Shown here: in pieces, positions 33,572 to 47,627 of the stretch
How the letters are laid out: each line of letters opens with the position of its first letter
How positions within the stretch are numbered: the stretch's first letter is position 1
From: Theobroma cacao
Taxonomy: Eukaryota > Streptophyta > Magnoliopsida > Malvales > Malvaceae
Assembly (NCBI RefSeq): GCF_000208745.1
Contig: NC_030854.1
Coordinates: forward strand, 20,546,910 to 20,610,909
Direction of reading: 5' to 3'
DNA: 64,000 nt
The notes under the pieces: model-generated
The model's input: only the letters and a program-made list of their open reading frames with translations
Databases searched by the model: none
What the model was told of the DNA's origin: nothing
Translations under genes and position numbers: made by a program

Positions 33572-35730
33572 AAAATGTCTCTTGTAGGTGTGCTAGAGTA
33601 AGGAGGAACAATTTTGAAGAATGGATGCTCTCTAGTCACATGTAAAGGAAAATTGGTGATTTCTATGCTAAATTTTTTTTAATGAGAATCTTGATTGCTT
33701 ATTTATTGAATGTTTTATTCATTTGGCTTGGTCTTTAAAATTGTTTGCTACATTGAAAATTTTAGTTGCCTATTCTTGCTTGAATATTAAGTGCATAATT
33801 CTTTGAGCTTTATTGATCAATCTTGACTATGCAACTTGATATGATATGATACATACTATAAGTTGCAAGGGTGTATGAATCTAAAGATGGAGTATGTACT
33901 TATATTTGATCTTGAATATATCATCATCCTTATTTTGAGAAAATTATTTTATTAAGATTGCTTGATTATGGAAAATTTATTTCTATAAAATTTCCTCATG
34001 TTTTATGAAATTATTTCCATGCTACTTCTTTGAGGAAAAATAATTTTTGAGCATAGTTTTGAAACATAAAGGTTGGATAATGTGATAGAAATATGAGCAT
34101 ATTTGATGACTTACACTCACACCTATTCAAGTAGCCTAAAACGAGAAAAATTGAGTTAAAAAAAAATTATCCTTGATTTCCTTGTGCCTAACATAGGTTG
34201 ACTATTTGAACAATCTTGATTTACATTCTAGAACCTATTTGAATAGTTCAAGATAGTTGATAATGAGCTTGAAAGTTTTGACTACTTTGATTAGCACTTT
34301 TAAAGCAAAATGATCTTACATGAGAAAAATGTTGCCATCCTTTAAGTTTAGAATGATATATGAATTGAACAAGTTTGCTTCATAGTGAAAAATAGTTATG
34401 ACTTGTTCTTGTTGGATGTGCATGTTTGCTTGTAAGCTTGAATGGTCATAAGGGCATTTTTGGAACATAATTGTGAGATATTTGCAAATGACCCTTGACA
34501 TGCATAAACATGATTCATTATGCTCATTGCGCATTTCATAAATCATTTAAAGCATAATTGAACAAAATTGAGTGACATTGAGCTCATGATTTTTCACAAA
34601 GCAAGCCTAATCTTGAAAGTTTCAAGTTAAAGGTTTGAAAAGAAAGATTAAATCTTTATCAATTGATTTGCTTGTGAAATTCTTTTATTCTCTTTGATTG
34701 AAATTCATTCATTGATTTTGATGATATAGCATGGTTGAGCAAAATTGATTTAATACATGTATTGCATAAATCCCATTTTCCTTTATATTTCTCTCATGAT
34801 TGGTGAAATTGATTGAAAGGGATTTCTTAAGCATGATTTTGAATGTGACAATTTGACATTGATGGCATTTTTCAAGCAAATGAACAAATCTTCTTGTAAC
34901 GCTTGAGGCTATAATGATTTCAATGATACAAAACTTGAACAAGTGTGCCTTATGTTGAAAATGCCATTATATCTTGTTCTTGTTACAAATGAATGCTTGA
35001 ATGACCTCAAGGGCATTTTTGTCCATATGCTGAAAAATGATAGAAAATGCTAAGTTTAATGCTTATTATGCTTAAACATTGTTTAAATGCTTGTTGTACA
35101 TGTTATAAGTCATAGTCATGCATCATGATGTAAATTGAATATGTTTGAGCATATTAGAGACATGATTCTTCAAATAAGCATTTCAACTTTTTAGCACTTG
35201 TGAACAATGAGTAATAAAAGCCAAAATTTGAGTTCACATGTTTTTCTTGAAGAATCTTTGATCATACATGTCCAAAATAATGTTCCAAACATGGTTGAAA
35301 TGAAATTCTAAATTGTTTTCACACAAATCCATGTTTTGAGATCATTATACCTTGGAACATTGCATATTTTGCTCATTTTTCTAGCTTTTCAATGTGAATG
35401 AATTCAGCATAATTGACTCCTTAGCATTGCTCGTTGACTATTGTAGAACAAAATGCAAACAATGTTGTTGGACCCAAGGGATATGTAGTTGACTCTTGAG
35501 TACTCTAAAGCCAAAATGGACAGGTTTTGAGTTCCAAAATGTCTTTTTACTTTACATCTTGTCCATTACAATATTTTCTTCCCTATATTTCTTTTTTCAA
35601 TGATTCTTGACTCTTAAAAACATGCAACATGAATACTATCATGATCATTTGGTGCAAGTACATGTTTTTGAAATTGCAAAACTTGCTGAAAAATGGAAAA
35701 TCCTTTTTGATGAAATAAACCTATCTATTC
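33572..35730 (+). other. Non-coding tail of the SIRE-type element
   Basis: AT-rich sequence with many TTGAA/CATGATTTT-like words and no open frame. Because solo LTR 35731-41702 has a perfect duplication, this continues into 41703-43483. Assignment to the copia element is by position only. Confidence 0.4.
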
Positions 35731-38089
35731 TATCAAGCCCAGCTCTATAATATATTTTCCATATTGTATAGGTACTTGATAGAATGTCTGCATACTTGAA
35801 TGCCTCAAAAATCGTTAAAAGATGATATTGTACCTAATGGTACAATTAAGTTGATTTAAGCCTCAAACTAGTCCAAATAGAGATTTTTAGATGTATTTGA
35901 GAGTTATTGAACCTTCGAATGACTTAATATGGTGATTTGGAGTTCGAGGATTGATTTGGAGTTAAATTGGAATTTTCATAACGTAAGGGCAAAATGGTCA
36001 TTTTTCCACTTGAGGTTAAAATTGGAATGTTGGAAGAAGTTTTGACCAAGATTGACCATTTAGAACATAATTTGAGTTTGAGAGGTAAAAAATTTTAATT
36101 TCGGCATTTTTTCGAGCATAAAGGGCAAAATTGTCATTTTGCGACCTAGGGGCACAATTGGAGTTTTGCACCACCCAACACTTGTCCAACACATCAATTT
36201 CACTCATTATTATTATGGATAATTGAGGAATTTTAAATGGTGGAGAGAGATTGCTTAATGGGTAAGTATAACACATAGGGCAATGGAATGGTGACATGTG
36301 TCAAATTTTCATCAATTTATAATTGGCTTTAGAAATCAGCACATAAACCCTCCTAACTCATTTCTCTTGGTCGGCCAAAGGAAGAAAAGGGAAGAAAAGA
36401 AGAAGAACAAAACCCTAGCTAAGAAATTCAAGGGAAAATCACTAGATTTCAAAGAATCAAGAAATCAAAGGTGAAATTTCTTAACTTTAGCTTGTGATCT
36501 ATCTTTCCTATGCATTCTTTTGCATTTTCCATGGTTGAATCACAAGATATCATGAAGGATTCATGGCTGACCGAATTTAGAGAGAGAAGATTTGATGATT
36601 TATTTGGTTAGATTTTGAGTAATTTTAGTGTTTTTAGTTGATTTATCATTTTTGGAAGGAAAACAAGAAAAATCACATATTCTTCATGGATTCTTCATTG
36701 GCTGAATTTCATAAAGAAAGTATTGAAGATGAATCTTGTGATGTCCTATGTTATTTAGTTAGAATTTAATGAATTGTGGTGGTGGAAACCGAAAATGGTA
36801 ATGTTTAGCATGAAAAACCATATACCCCTCAAGAACCTCCATGGTCGAATTTTTCCAAGAGAAAATGTGAGGATGATTTTACCATATTTCAAGTTATTTA
36901 ATTTGTGTTTGATGATTTGGAGCATTGGCAGAGAAATGGAATTATTTGGAGTTGAATTAGACGTATTGGCCAATTAATCGGGTGATAGATCGAATTAGGT
37001 CAATACCATTTTATTTAGGTACACAATTGAACTTATATTGAACGTCGTATTTAGATGGTTACCCGAGCATTTCACATTCCATTTCATGCATTAGTATAGA
37101 GCTTGAATTAGTTTTATAACAATTTAGCACAAATGTAGTAAATGGCTTATTGTGCGTTATGTCTAGATGGTGAGCTTTCTGGCAAAAGTAAAGAGATAGT
37201 ACCCAAGGATCAAGAATCAGAGTACTCGAAACTGGATTTCCATTATAGTAAGTAACCTTATTATCGTTTTAATTATCTAAAGTAGTTTTTATTCGTTTTT
37301 GTGATTTTATAGAAAAATAAGTTTTAATGGTAAATCTTTATGTTTTATAAGCAAAATGCGATTAAACGAAATGATTTTATAAAATTGTCTTGAAATTGAA
37401 TGATGGCTTGGAAAATAGAGTAATTAGAGACTATTTGCTGTGTTATAAATCATGGTTTGAATTGAATGTCTTATGATAATGTGGGCATGAGTGGCTGGAT
37501 TGGTAATTGTGCTAAACATATATGAATTGTTGTTTTGCCTTGACATGTTGTGTTGTAAAATAATTGCCATGTCATGCTGTTGGAATTTTATTGATTTGGT
37601 GGGATATCGATTAGCTTACTGTAGTGGACGGGTTACTGTCGATCAGCCTATTAGAGGGGCACGGTAAACCCCGTTATATTTTACCTCAGTACAAGAGGCG
37701 CGAAGGGTAACTCCCAAGGTAAAGTTTAGAGTTCAGCTCACGCCGAACCATCACGTGAGAGTGAATTCAGCCAACACCAAGAAACGACTGTGCTTTTAAA
37801 CGTAAAAATGTGTTTTGTGCGTATATGACTTTTTAAATAGCCTTGGCGATCTCAGTTGGATGCCTCTGATCCAAGTATCCTCGAGAATGAGTTTTGGCAC
37901 GAGCCAAGTTTTTAAGAGATTCATAAGCCTCGTTGTATATTTTGGATGAAATGTAACTGGTTTAGATGATTTGAAATGTGTTTTGATGTTATGAACCATC
38001 TTATGATGATCTATTTTAATCGACTCGATTTACTCGGCTTTATATATTTTAGATGATATTTGTTTATTCACTAGGATTATATAATCTCA

Positions 38090-41057
38090 TGTAAAACCCG
38101 ACCCTATAAACACATATCATGACATGCATGCACTGAGTAGCATGTTATTATGCTAGGAAAGCACCTAAGAATAGACAAAACCCGATATCGTACCTAACGG
38201 TACACTTAAGTTGATTTAACCTCAAACTAGTTCAAATAGAAATGGTAGGATGAAATTTAATATTTTATAGTCTAGGAATGACTAAAAATGATTGTTCAGA
38301 GTTCGAGGGTTCATTTGGGGAAAATTTGAAATTTTGATGTTCATGGGCAAAATCGTAATTTTACCACCCGCAGATAAAATTTGAGATTTTGAGGGAATTT
38401 AGATCAAATTTGACAAATTGGGGAATGGTATGAGTATAAGGGATGAAAAATATGTCTATGGGCAATTTTTCAGTTTTTTGGGCAAAAATGTAATTTTTCA
38501 CTTTTACGGGGGCAAAAGTGTAAATTTCAAAAATTACTCCACCAAGACTTTGGATAAGTCTGAGAATTTTATCTAAGCTATAGATATGTGGGACAAGTGC
38601 ATGGTGAAAATTTGAAAACAAATGGATGAAATTTTAAAAACGATGCAATGGGAAAGCGACACATGGCACTTTTTAATGATTTAATATTATTTTAATGGAA
38701 AATCAGCCCATTTAAGCCCCATACTAAGTGCTGGCCGGCCATAAGGGAGAACAAGAGAGAAAATAGAGAGGAAAGGAAGAAAAAAAGAAAAACTAAAGAG
38801 GAACAAGAAAATTCAAAGGAGAATTCGCGTTTTTCGCTCGTTTACGCGTCTAACGGTAAGATTTTTCGACTTTAGCTTGATTTCTACCTTTCCTATGCCT
38901 TTGTTTTCATTTAGCATGCTTGAGGAGAGAGACCTAAAAGTGACATCAAGGGCTGGACGAAATTCAAGGGGGAGGAATTTGAATTTTTTAGGTTTTGATT
39001 TTTAGTTAAATTGATAGTTTTAGTTAGTTAAATGTGTTTAGAAATTAAATTGGGCAAGAAATCATTAAATTTTCACAATACCCACTCTTGGCTGGATGCT
39101 CAATGCTGTACAATGATGATGAATTGATTTTATTCTAAGGAAAATGAAGAGAAAATGATGAAAAACGATTAAACGTGATAGAAAAACAAAGTAGAAAATT
39201 AACCGAGTTAATGTCCCATTTTTGGCCGAATTTTCCAAGGAAGGGAGTGAGCTGATTTTGTTGTTTTTAGAAGGTTATTGGCTGATATTTAATGGTTAGA
39301 AATGTTGGAGAGAGAATGGGATGATTTAGAGCTAAAATGGAGCGCGTTAGCAATTTATCNNNNNNNNNNNNNNNNNNNNNNNNNNNNNNNNNNNNNNNNN
39401 NNNNNNNNNNNNNNNNNNNNNNNNNNNNNNNNNNNNNNNNCATTAGTATAGGATTTAAGTCAAATATATAGTTATTTAGCATTAATGTGATGAATTGAGT
39501 AAATTTTTACAATGTGTCTAGGAGGAGAGCCTTCCGGTAAAGGTAAGAAAATCGTACCCGACGAGTAGTTATCAGGGCACCTAGAAAGCTTTTAATTTGT
39601 ACAAACGGTGAGTAAACCTATTATTATTGTGAATTATCTAGAGTTTATTTTAAAAATGCTCTTTATGTATTTTATGAAACGAAAATGAGATTAAAACAGG
39701 ATTTTTGATGTTTTAGAAATAAATGTGACAAAAAAAATATTGTATTGATTATGAAATTGAGTAATTGGAGGCTTTTAATTGTCCTGAAAATTATATATTT
39801 TCCTATGAATGACTTATGGGATATAAGTATATGTGGCTATATTTTGTAAGTACATTGGAAAATTTATGTAAGCTGTTTTTACTATACAGGCTGGATAAAT
39901 AAATAAAATTAACGTTATACTGTCGAAATTTATTAAAATTGGTGGGTTTAGTCACTGCAGTGATGGGTTTCCGTGGACTGCCTATTAGAGAGGCACGGTA
40001 AATCCGGTTTCATAGTTACTCCTGTTGTAGAGGCGAAAAGGGTAACTCCCGGGGTAGTGTTAGAGTTCACTTCATGTCGAACCCCCACGTGAATGTGTAA
40101 CTCAGCCAATGCCAAGGAACGACTTGTTTTCAAAACTAGAATGTGTTTAACATATAAATATCTTAACAACCTTGGCGGACTCGGTTGGATGCCTCGGCCA
40201 AGGTATCCCCGAGGACTAGATTTTGGCTTGAGCCATGTTTTTAATAAAGGTTATAAGCCTTGACAACTGTTTTGGTAAATAACAAATGTTTTATGGTTTA
40301 AGAAAGAAATTGAAAACCTTATGAAATGGTTTGTGATTTGTTGTTTAAACTTGCCTCCATTTTACTCACCTTTAGATATTTATGATAATGTCTATTTACT
40401 CATTGAGATTGCAAAATCTCACCCACATCCTTTCCAAACATTTCAGGCCTGTGGTAGCTTATAGATATCCGATTTTGTCAAGGATTCCAGTTGACCCCTC
40501 TATCCCACAAACAGTAGGTTACTATCACCAATACTGGGTGTATTTATGGGCCACTTGTCATTGTAATTATTATTGTACATTATAACTTTATAAATTATTG
40601 TATGTATGAATTTATTTTATTCTCACGCTAGAAAAATTATTTATGTATAGCTTTATAAAAATTGTTTTATAAGAAAATAAAATATATTATCAAATATTTT
40701 TATTTAGTTTAATTAGCCAACTTTTCACTTTAAATGAATGATTTAGATTATCAAAATTTATTTTTAATCAGCAGTGGATATTTTTCTACCATACGTTGTA
40801 TCTTTATCAGGTTTCAAAATTTTTTGGTAAAAATGACCAAAATACCCCTATGTGGGAAAAATTTTATTTTGATTGTTTTCGATCTAAAATTGTTTATATT
40901 TTCTTAAAACTCGATATTTAACAACGATTGCTCATAGGAAAGGCAAGAAACTGATTCGTTAGCCTTGCGGGGTTCCGATTGGCATTTCGGATAATGAGTG
41001 TCAATCAGGACGTCGCGACGGTTGTCATGGGCCCGAGGGAGGTTCTGGGTCGTGACA
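38090..41057 (+). mobile_element. Solo LTR-B nested inside solo LTR, TSD TCTCA
   Basis: 2,968 bp from TGTAAAACCCGACCC to GGGTCGTGACA, flanked by TCTCA at 38085-38089 and 41058-41062. It contains an 81-base N gap (39360-39440). The segment at about 38342-38630 is nearly identical to LTR-A, whereas flanks are strongly diverged. Confidence 0.88.
39360..39440. other. Assembly gap (81 N)
   Basis: Undetermined bases inside LTR-B. The reverse copy at 43484-44922 ends close to the equivalent position, so little help comes from it. Confidence 0.99.
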
Positions 41058-41702
41058 TCTCATCACCCTCCTTTCCACTCATTCTAGGCTCAGGATTGTT
41101 AGTAGATAGCTGATTTCGTCGAGGGCTACAGTTGGATTTGCATCCTCAAAATCCATAGGTTCACAACCTTCGTTACTTTTGATCATTCGGGGGTCCACAC
41201 GTCATTGTAAATTAAATTACATACTCTGGTTATCTATGTTACTGTACGTATGAATTTATATTGCTTTTACACTTTAAAAAATTATTTATGCGTAGTTCTA
41301 TAAAAATTACTTTATAAGAAAATGGAATATTTTATTCAATATTTTTATTTTATCTTAATAACCATCATTTCACTTTAAATGAATGTTTTACACATCTAAA
41401 CTTATTTTTGGTTATGAAATATGTATCTTTCACTCATATACTACATTTTTAGATGGTTTGAAATTTTCGAAGAAAAATGACCAAAATACACTTGTGAGAC
41501 GAAAATTATTTTCTTTATTGTTTTGGTTTGGAAATAGCTTATAATCTTTTAAAATATGATATTATCAACTGTTGCTCGCATAAGAGGTGAGAAAACTAAT
41601 ATTAAAGCCTTACAGGGTTTCGGTTGGCATTTCGCGTAATGAATGTCTATCGGAACATCGCGGCGGTTGTCACGGGCTCGAGGAGAGTACCGGGTCATGA
41701 CA

Positions 41703-43483
41703 TATTCCCAAGCATGACACTCATATTGATTCCATAAATTCTCATGTATTTACAATGACAAAATAGAAATATGAGAAATTGTTCATCAATGATTGAATTT
41801 GTTAATTCAATTGGATTTTCATGTGCTTATATAGAAAAAATCTTCTCATGAAAATTGAAATGTTCAAATGCTAATCTAGGAACAATTCTTGAAATATATT
41901 TTACGTTTATGCTTAAATGATTGTTTCAAAATTGATTTCTTGATTATCCATACAAACTTGATTAAGATGAACTTATCAAACTTAATGAAAATATTCTTGG
42001 TTTATCTACTATATTGATCAAGACACATGCTTATATGATTTTTCTTTATGCTTGACCTGAAGGTTTGAAATCTAAAACTTGACTTAAGCTATGCATTTGA
42101 ATATGAATTCAATTGTCAAGTTTGATCATGGCATATATTGTGAGTTGACATAGTTGAAATTTACTTTGAATATGCATTTAAATGTTAAATATGTCTTCAT
42201 TGAGCCTTAACGTTTACATGATCTAAAGATTTTGTGTGCATCCAACTCTTGCTTGTAGGTCACCATAAACAACTTGACATGTCAAATAAAATATGGGCTA
42301 TAGCTTTAGTTAGCAATGAATGCCTAATGTGCTTTGATTAAATATCTCTTTCTTGAATCTTGATAATTAGTATTCATTGATGATTGAATGTTCACTTTGA
42401 ATATATTCATGAATTGAGTGCTTTGCTTTCAATATCCTATAGCAATTGATATCACTCATGAATCATGAATTTTTGAGAAATTGCATGTACCTTGAACTTC
42501 AATGGTTGGATATCTTTTCAATGGGTATATGTCTACATTGAACTCATGCTTGCATTTTGATGAACAAAATTGGAATCATGATTAAAGAAGATAGCCATGT
42601 TGTTTCTTGTAATCATGTTTGTGCTTATTTGATCATAACTTCCATACATGATTGCAATAAATGCAAAATGCTTTAGTCATGCTTCATTAATAATGATATG
42701 CCTTTTGTGAAAGTTCTCCTTGAATTTACAATTTCATATATAATTTGGAGAATACATCTTGCAATGCTTGCTTTAAAATGACTTGGATGAATGACCACTT
42801 GAAATTAATTTGGAAGAATACTTGCTAAAATGCTTGATGATGACCGATAATACTTGATGATAATTGAGAATAATGCTTGAAGACTAATGATAACTTAGAC
42901 ATGCCTAGGAACTACTTTGCAAATACTTCTTGAAATATGAGTATTGATGCATATGTTGAACATCTATTCAAATGCTCATACTCTTTTAGTTCCATGAATA
43001 CTTGAGTATTAGGGAAATAAATTAAATAACCATTTGAATGCTTATTTACTCTAGGCTCATGATTTCTTTCCTAATATTTAATCTATTAAGGATCTCTAAC
43101 AAATTGTGTTGAGCTTATGATTTCTTAAGGGAGAGTAAATCATTATCATTGATATCATAACGAATTAAGATCTTCAACAATAGGGTTTGGTGAGAATTCA
43201 ACATTTGGTGTTCTTCACTACTGGTAACATCTTTCTAAACACCAAAATAGATATTGTGCCCTATATCACCTCTCACTTAAACCTGAATGTTGAAATGCAT
43301 AATTGGTATCAAGCCTTAAGTTTTCTCAATAATTGTCTAGCTTTAAAATTTGTATCAAGCTTTATAATTGTCTCTTCTCTCTTGAGCTTTAAATTTAATC
43401 ATATCTTTCTTAAATATTTTGAGCCTTGAAGTTGATATGCTTGGATTGTTTAATGATAAGGGAAGTCTTTACTAGTATTTTAC
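41703..43483 (+). other. Resumed copia-like non-coding sequence
   Basis: Continuation of 33572-35730 after the nested solo LTRs. AT-rich, no open frame with coding character, many loosely repeated words (ATGCTTG, TTGAATAT). Confidence 0.4.
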
Positions 43484-44922
43484 TGTCACGACCCGAAACC
43501 TCCCTCGGGCACATGACAACAGCCGTGACGTCCCGATTGACACTCATTGCCCGAAATGCCAATCGGAACCCTGCAAGGCTTACATATCAGTTTCTTGCCT
43601 TTTCTGTGAGCAATCGTTTTTAAACATTCCATTTTAAACAATTACCAATTGTTTCTGGCTCATGTAAATCAAAAGACAAAAATATAGCATTTTTATATAA
43701 AATAATATTTATAGAAACACGTGTAAGTAAAATAAATTCATACATACAATAATTTACAAAGTTATAATATATAATAATAATTACAATGACAAGTGGCCCA
43801 AAATACACCAAGTATTAGTGATAGTAACCTAATATCTGTGAGATAAAGATGTCAACTGGAATCCTCAACAAAATAGGGTATCTACAAGCTACCATAGACC
43901 TGAAATGTTTGGAAAGGAGGTGGGTGAGATTTTGCAATCCCAATGAGTAAACAGACATTATCATAAATATCTAAAGGCAAGTAACATGGAGGCAAGTTTA
44001 AACAACAAATCACAAACCATTTCATAAGGTTTTCAATTTATTCCTTAAACCATAAAATATTTGTAATTTACCAAAACAGTTGTTAAGGCCTATGTCTTTT
44101 AATAAAAAAAAAAAGGCTCAAACCAAAACTAATCCTCGGGGATACCTTGGCCAAGACATCTAGCCGAGTCCGCCAAGGTTGTTATGATATTTACATGTGA
44201 ATTATATTTTTATTTTTAAAACAAGCCGTTCCTTAGCGTTGACCGAGTTACACATTCACGTGGGAGTTCGACGTGAAGTGAGCTCTAATACTACCTCGGG
44301 AGTTACCCTCCTCACCTCTACTACGGGAGTAACTATATAACCGGGTTTACCGTGCCCCTCTAATAGGCAGTCCATGAAAACCCGTCACTATAGTGACTAA
44401 ACCCACCGATTTTAATAAAATTTCAACAGTATAACGTTGCTTTTATTTATTTACCCAGCCTGCATAATAAAAACAGCTTACATAAATTCCCAATGCAATT
44501 TATCAAATATAGCCACCTATACTCATATTTCATAAGCCATTCATAGGAAAATATATATTTCAAAATAATTGTCAGCCTCCAATTACTCAATTTCATAATC
44601 AACACAATATATTTTTATTTATCACATTTATTTCTAAAACATCAAAAATCCTGTTTTAATTTCGTTTTCATTTCATAAAATAAATAAAGAACATTTAAAA
44701 ATAAACTCTAGATAATTTACAATAATAATAAGTTTACTCACCGTTTGTACAAATTAACTGATTTTTAGGTGCCCTGATCACTGTTCGTCGAGTATTACTT
44801 CCTTGCCTTGACCGGAAGGCTCTCCTCCTAGACACATTGCAAAATTTACACAATTCACCACATTGATGCTAAATCACTATATAATTGACTTAAATCCTAT
44901 ACTAATGCATGGTATGAAATGC
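43484..44922 (-). mobile_element. LTR-B, terminal part, inverted
   Basis: Plus strand starts TGTCACGACCCGAAACC and matches the reverse complement of 39441-41057, ending about CATTTCATACCATGCATTAG in reverse. It is truncated where LTR-A sequence of opposite orientation begins. Confidence 0.8.
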
Positions 44923-46007
44923 AATAGCCTATTAGAGGGGTACGAAATCTTGTTATATTTTTACCTCAGTTGGAGAGGCGAGTAGGGTAACTCCCGAGGT
45001 ATAACTTTTAGAGTTCACTTCACGCCAAACCACCACGTGAAGGGGAACTCGGCCAATGCCAAGGAACGGCTATGTTTTCAAAATAAAAACATGACTTTCT
45101 AATAGCCTTGGCGAACTTAGTTGGGATAGCCCTCGGCCAAGGTATCCCAAATAACTGAGTATGATAATAATTTTTGGCATGAGCCAAGCTTTTTAAGAAA
45201 TTCATAAGCCATATTGATTACTTGCTTTAAATAAATTGATTTCATTTGGTTGAAATAAATTGAAAGATGATAAATTACAATTTGATGAAATGTTTTAATA
45301 GTCTCATTTTACTCGACTTTAGATATTTTGAGTGATGTTTGTTTACTCACTAGGATTTTATAATCTCACCACCCTCCTTTCCACCCATTCCAGGCTCAGA
45401 ATAGATTATAGATAACTGATATCGGCGAGGATTACAGTTGAACTTGCGGCATCCAAAAACTGTAGGTTCATTTCTTTTTATACTTTTGGTCATTTGTGGG
45501 CCCACGTGTCACTGTAAATTATATTCTATACTTTGGTTATCTGCATTACAGTATGTAGGAATTTATTTTGCTTTTACACTGTAAAAATTATTTATTCAGT
45601 GTTCTTAAAATATTATTTTATGTGAAAATTGAATATTTTATTTAATATTTTTATTTTATTATAACAGTCATAATTCCATTTTAAACGAATGTTTTAGACA
45701 TCCAAAATTATTTTTGATTATGAAATATGTGTTTTCCACTTACATACTATATTTTAAACTGATTTTGAGATTTTTGGGATAAATGACCAAAATACCCCTA
45801 CGAGACGAAAATTATTATTTTATTTGTTTAAGTTGGAAGCAGTTTAAAATCTTTTAGAATTTGGTGTTTGGTAACAGTTACCCACAAGGGAAATGAGAAG
45901 CTGATATTAAAGTCTTGCGGGATTCTAGTTGACATTCCGGGTAATGAATGTCGATCGAGACATCGCTGCGGTTGTCACAGGCTCATTGGGAGTTCCGGGT
46001 CGTGACA
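44923..46007 (+). mobile_element. LTR-A, terminal part, truncated
   Basis: Matches LTR-A from the AGCCTATTAGAGGGG block to GGGTCGTGACA (compare 28735-29818). No PBS follows. Fused head-on to inverted LTR-B. Confidence 0.82.
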
Positions 46008-47586
46008 GTTAAAGAATTAGGGAATGTCATAAATGTTGAATATTTTTGTGTGTGGTATTATATATTGAGAATTTGATCCACAATATGGCAAGATTGTCCT
46101 AAGGTGAGGCTTATGGGTTGAAAATAAATGTGAAAGGATAAAATGAGTTTGAAAATATTGACTCGGCTTAGTGCATATAATAAGCAAAAGAGAAGATATG
46201 CCTAGACATGAAAATTGTGGGATAGGCTTGGAGGAATGCCAAATGGTTGAGCATGATCCTTGTAGTAACTTTAAAGATTGAAGAACTTATTCGTGGAAGA
46301 AATTTTCAGTAGCCACAGCATTATAGCACTAACTCTTTAGCGCTGCAGCGTTGAAACTATCCCATGTCTAGCAGCCGCGACGCTGCAGCACTAACTATCC
46401 AACACCGCAGTGCTACAAATACCTCATGTCTATGATGCATGAGCAAGATGGGAGTGGCACGATAATGAGCTTACAAGTTGAATTATGGTCATTGGTCATT
46501 GAGCCTTGTTATTTGGAAGTTTTAAATGTTTCGGAGAGTGTTTACATGAATGAATTGGAAGGTTTCTTTATCGCCTTGTATATGGGCATATAATTAAAAG
46601 AGAAGTTGAAAGATTCTTGGGATGACTACATTGAGATAAGATATCGTGTGAAGTATTAGGATGGATAATATGTTGACTAAAGTCAAATCCTAAGAAATAA
46701 AGGAGACAAGAGATTAAGCCTTGCTGAAGGCTAAGAAAAAGGTGAGCGAAGAGTTAGATGAATATATGAGAGATGGGAAAGGGATGTCAATACCCAGTAA
46801 TGAAAGTGTGAATGAAGGATTACAAGGGTGGTATAGCAAATGGGTTTATCTAGAATATCGTTATGAGAATTTACAATTCTTATCTTGACTCAGCTAAATG
46901 AAAAAGGTTAGTAACAACACAAGGCCAATTGTGTGGCACTCTAGAAACCTATGAAGATGAGTTAGGGATTGAATGGATGAGTACGTATTTATATACCTTT
47001 AAAAATAAGTGGATGTCTATAGAACGATATGCTTGAGATGTTAAGGAGCAAACAAAAGACTAAGTGTTTCATGAATGCACAGACATCTTTGAGAAGAAAT
47101 TTCTAATCATACACGGCAAGTATAAAATGTGGAATTTTTGAAACTTGCTAAGGAGCCTAACGGCTAAGTCACGGGTTAAGTGATCACATGCAGTGAGACA
47201 TGAGTTTAAGATAGGTATCCCCACGAAAATACTCAAGAGGAGTTCTGCTATGGATCTTGTGAAAGCAGGCATTAATTTATGTGATTATAAAGAGGAAGTC
47301 GTAAGCTGAAAGTGAGGTTCGCGTTGACATTGAAAAGTACTTAAGGAGAACCTTGTTTCAAGTCTTGCAGTTCTAAGTATAAACTGCAGATTGGTCTAGG
47401 GAAAATGATGTCACATTAGTATGGAAGCATAGAACAAAGGATGATTGAAAATAATCTGGATAATGAAATTCGATTATGAAAACTTCCTAAGGTAGTATGA
47501 AAATTGAAATTCGAAAATGCTTAAGGCATGCATGAATCGAATCAGTCTAAGTTTTTAAGTGACTCATTAAAGTCGAAATGCAACAA

Positions 47587-47627
<41 letters not shown>

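Larger units (their letters stand above)
35731..41702 (+). mobile_element. Solo LTR, family A subfamily, TSD TATTC, with nested LTR-B
   Basis: Outer LTR TATCAAGCCCAGC ... GGGTCATGACA, flanked by TATTC at 35726-35730 and 41703-41707. Without the nested LTR-B (38090-41057 plus one duplication) it is about 3.0 kb. It matches LTR-A over much of its length but is clearly more diverged. The usual opening TG reads TA. Confidence 0.85.

Noticed and set aside
43301..43316. PBS-like TGGTATCAAGCC
   Set aside because: Mismatch inside the tRNA-complementary core and no LTR end just upstream.
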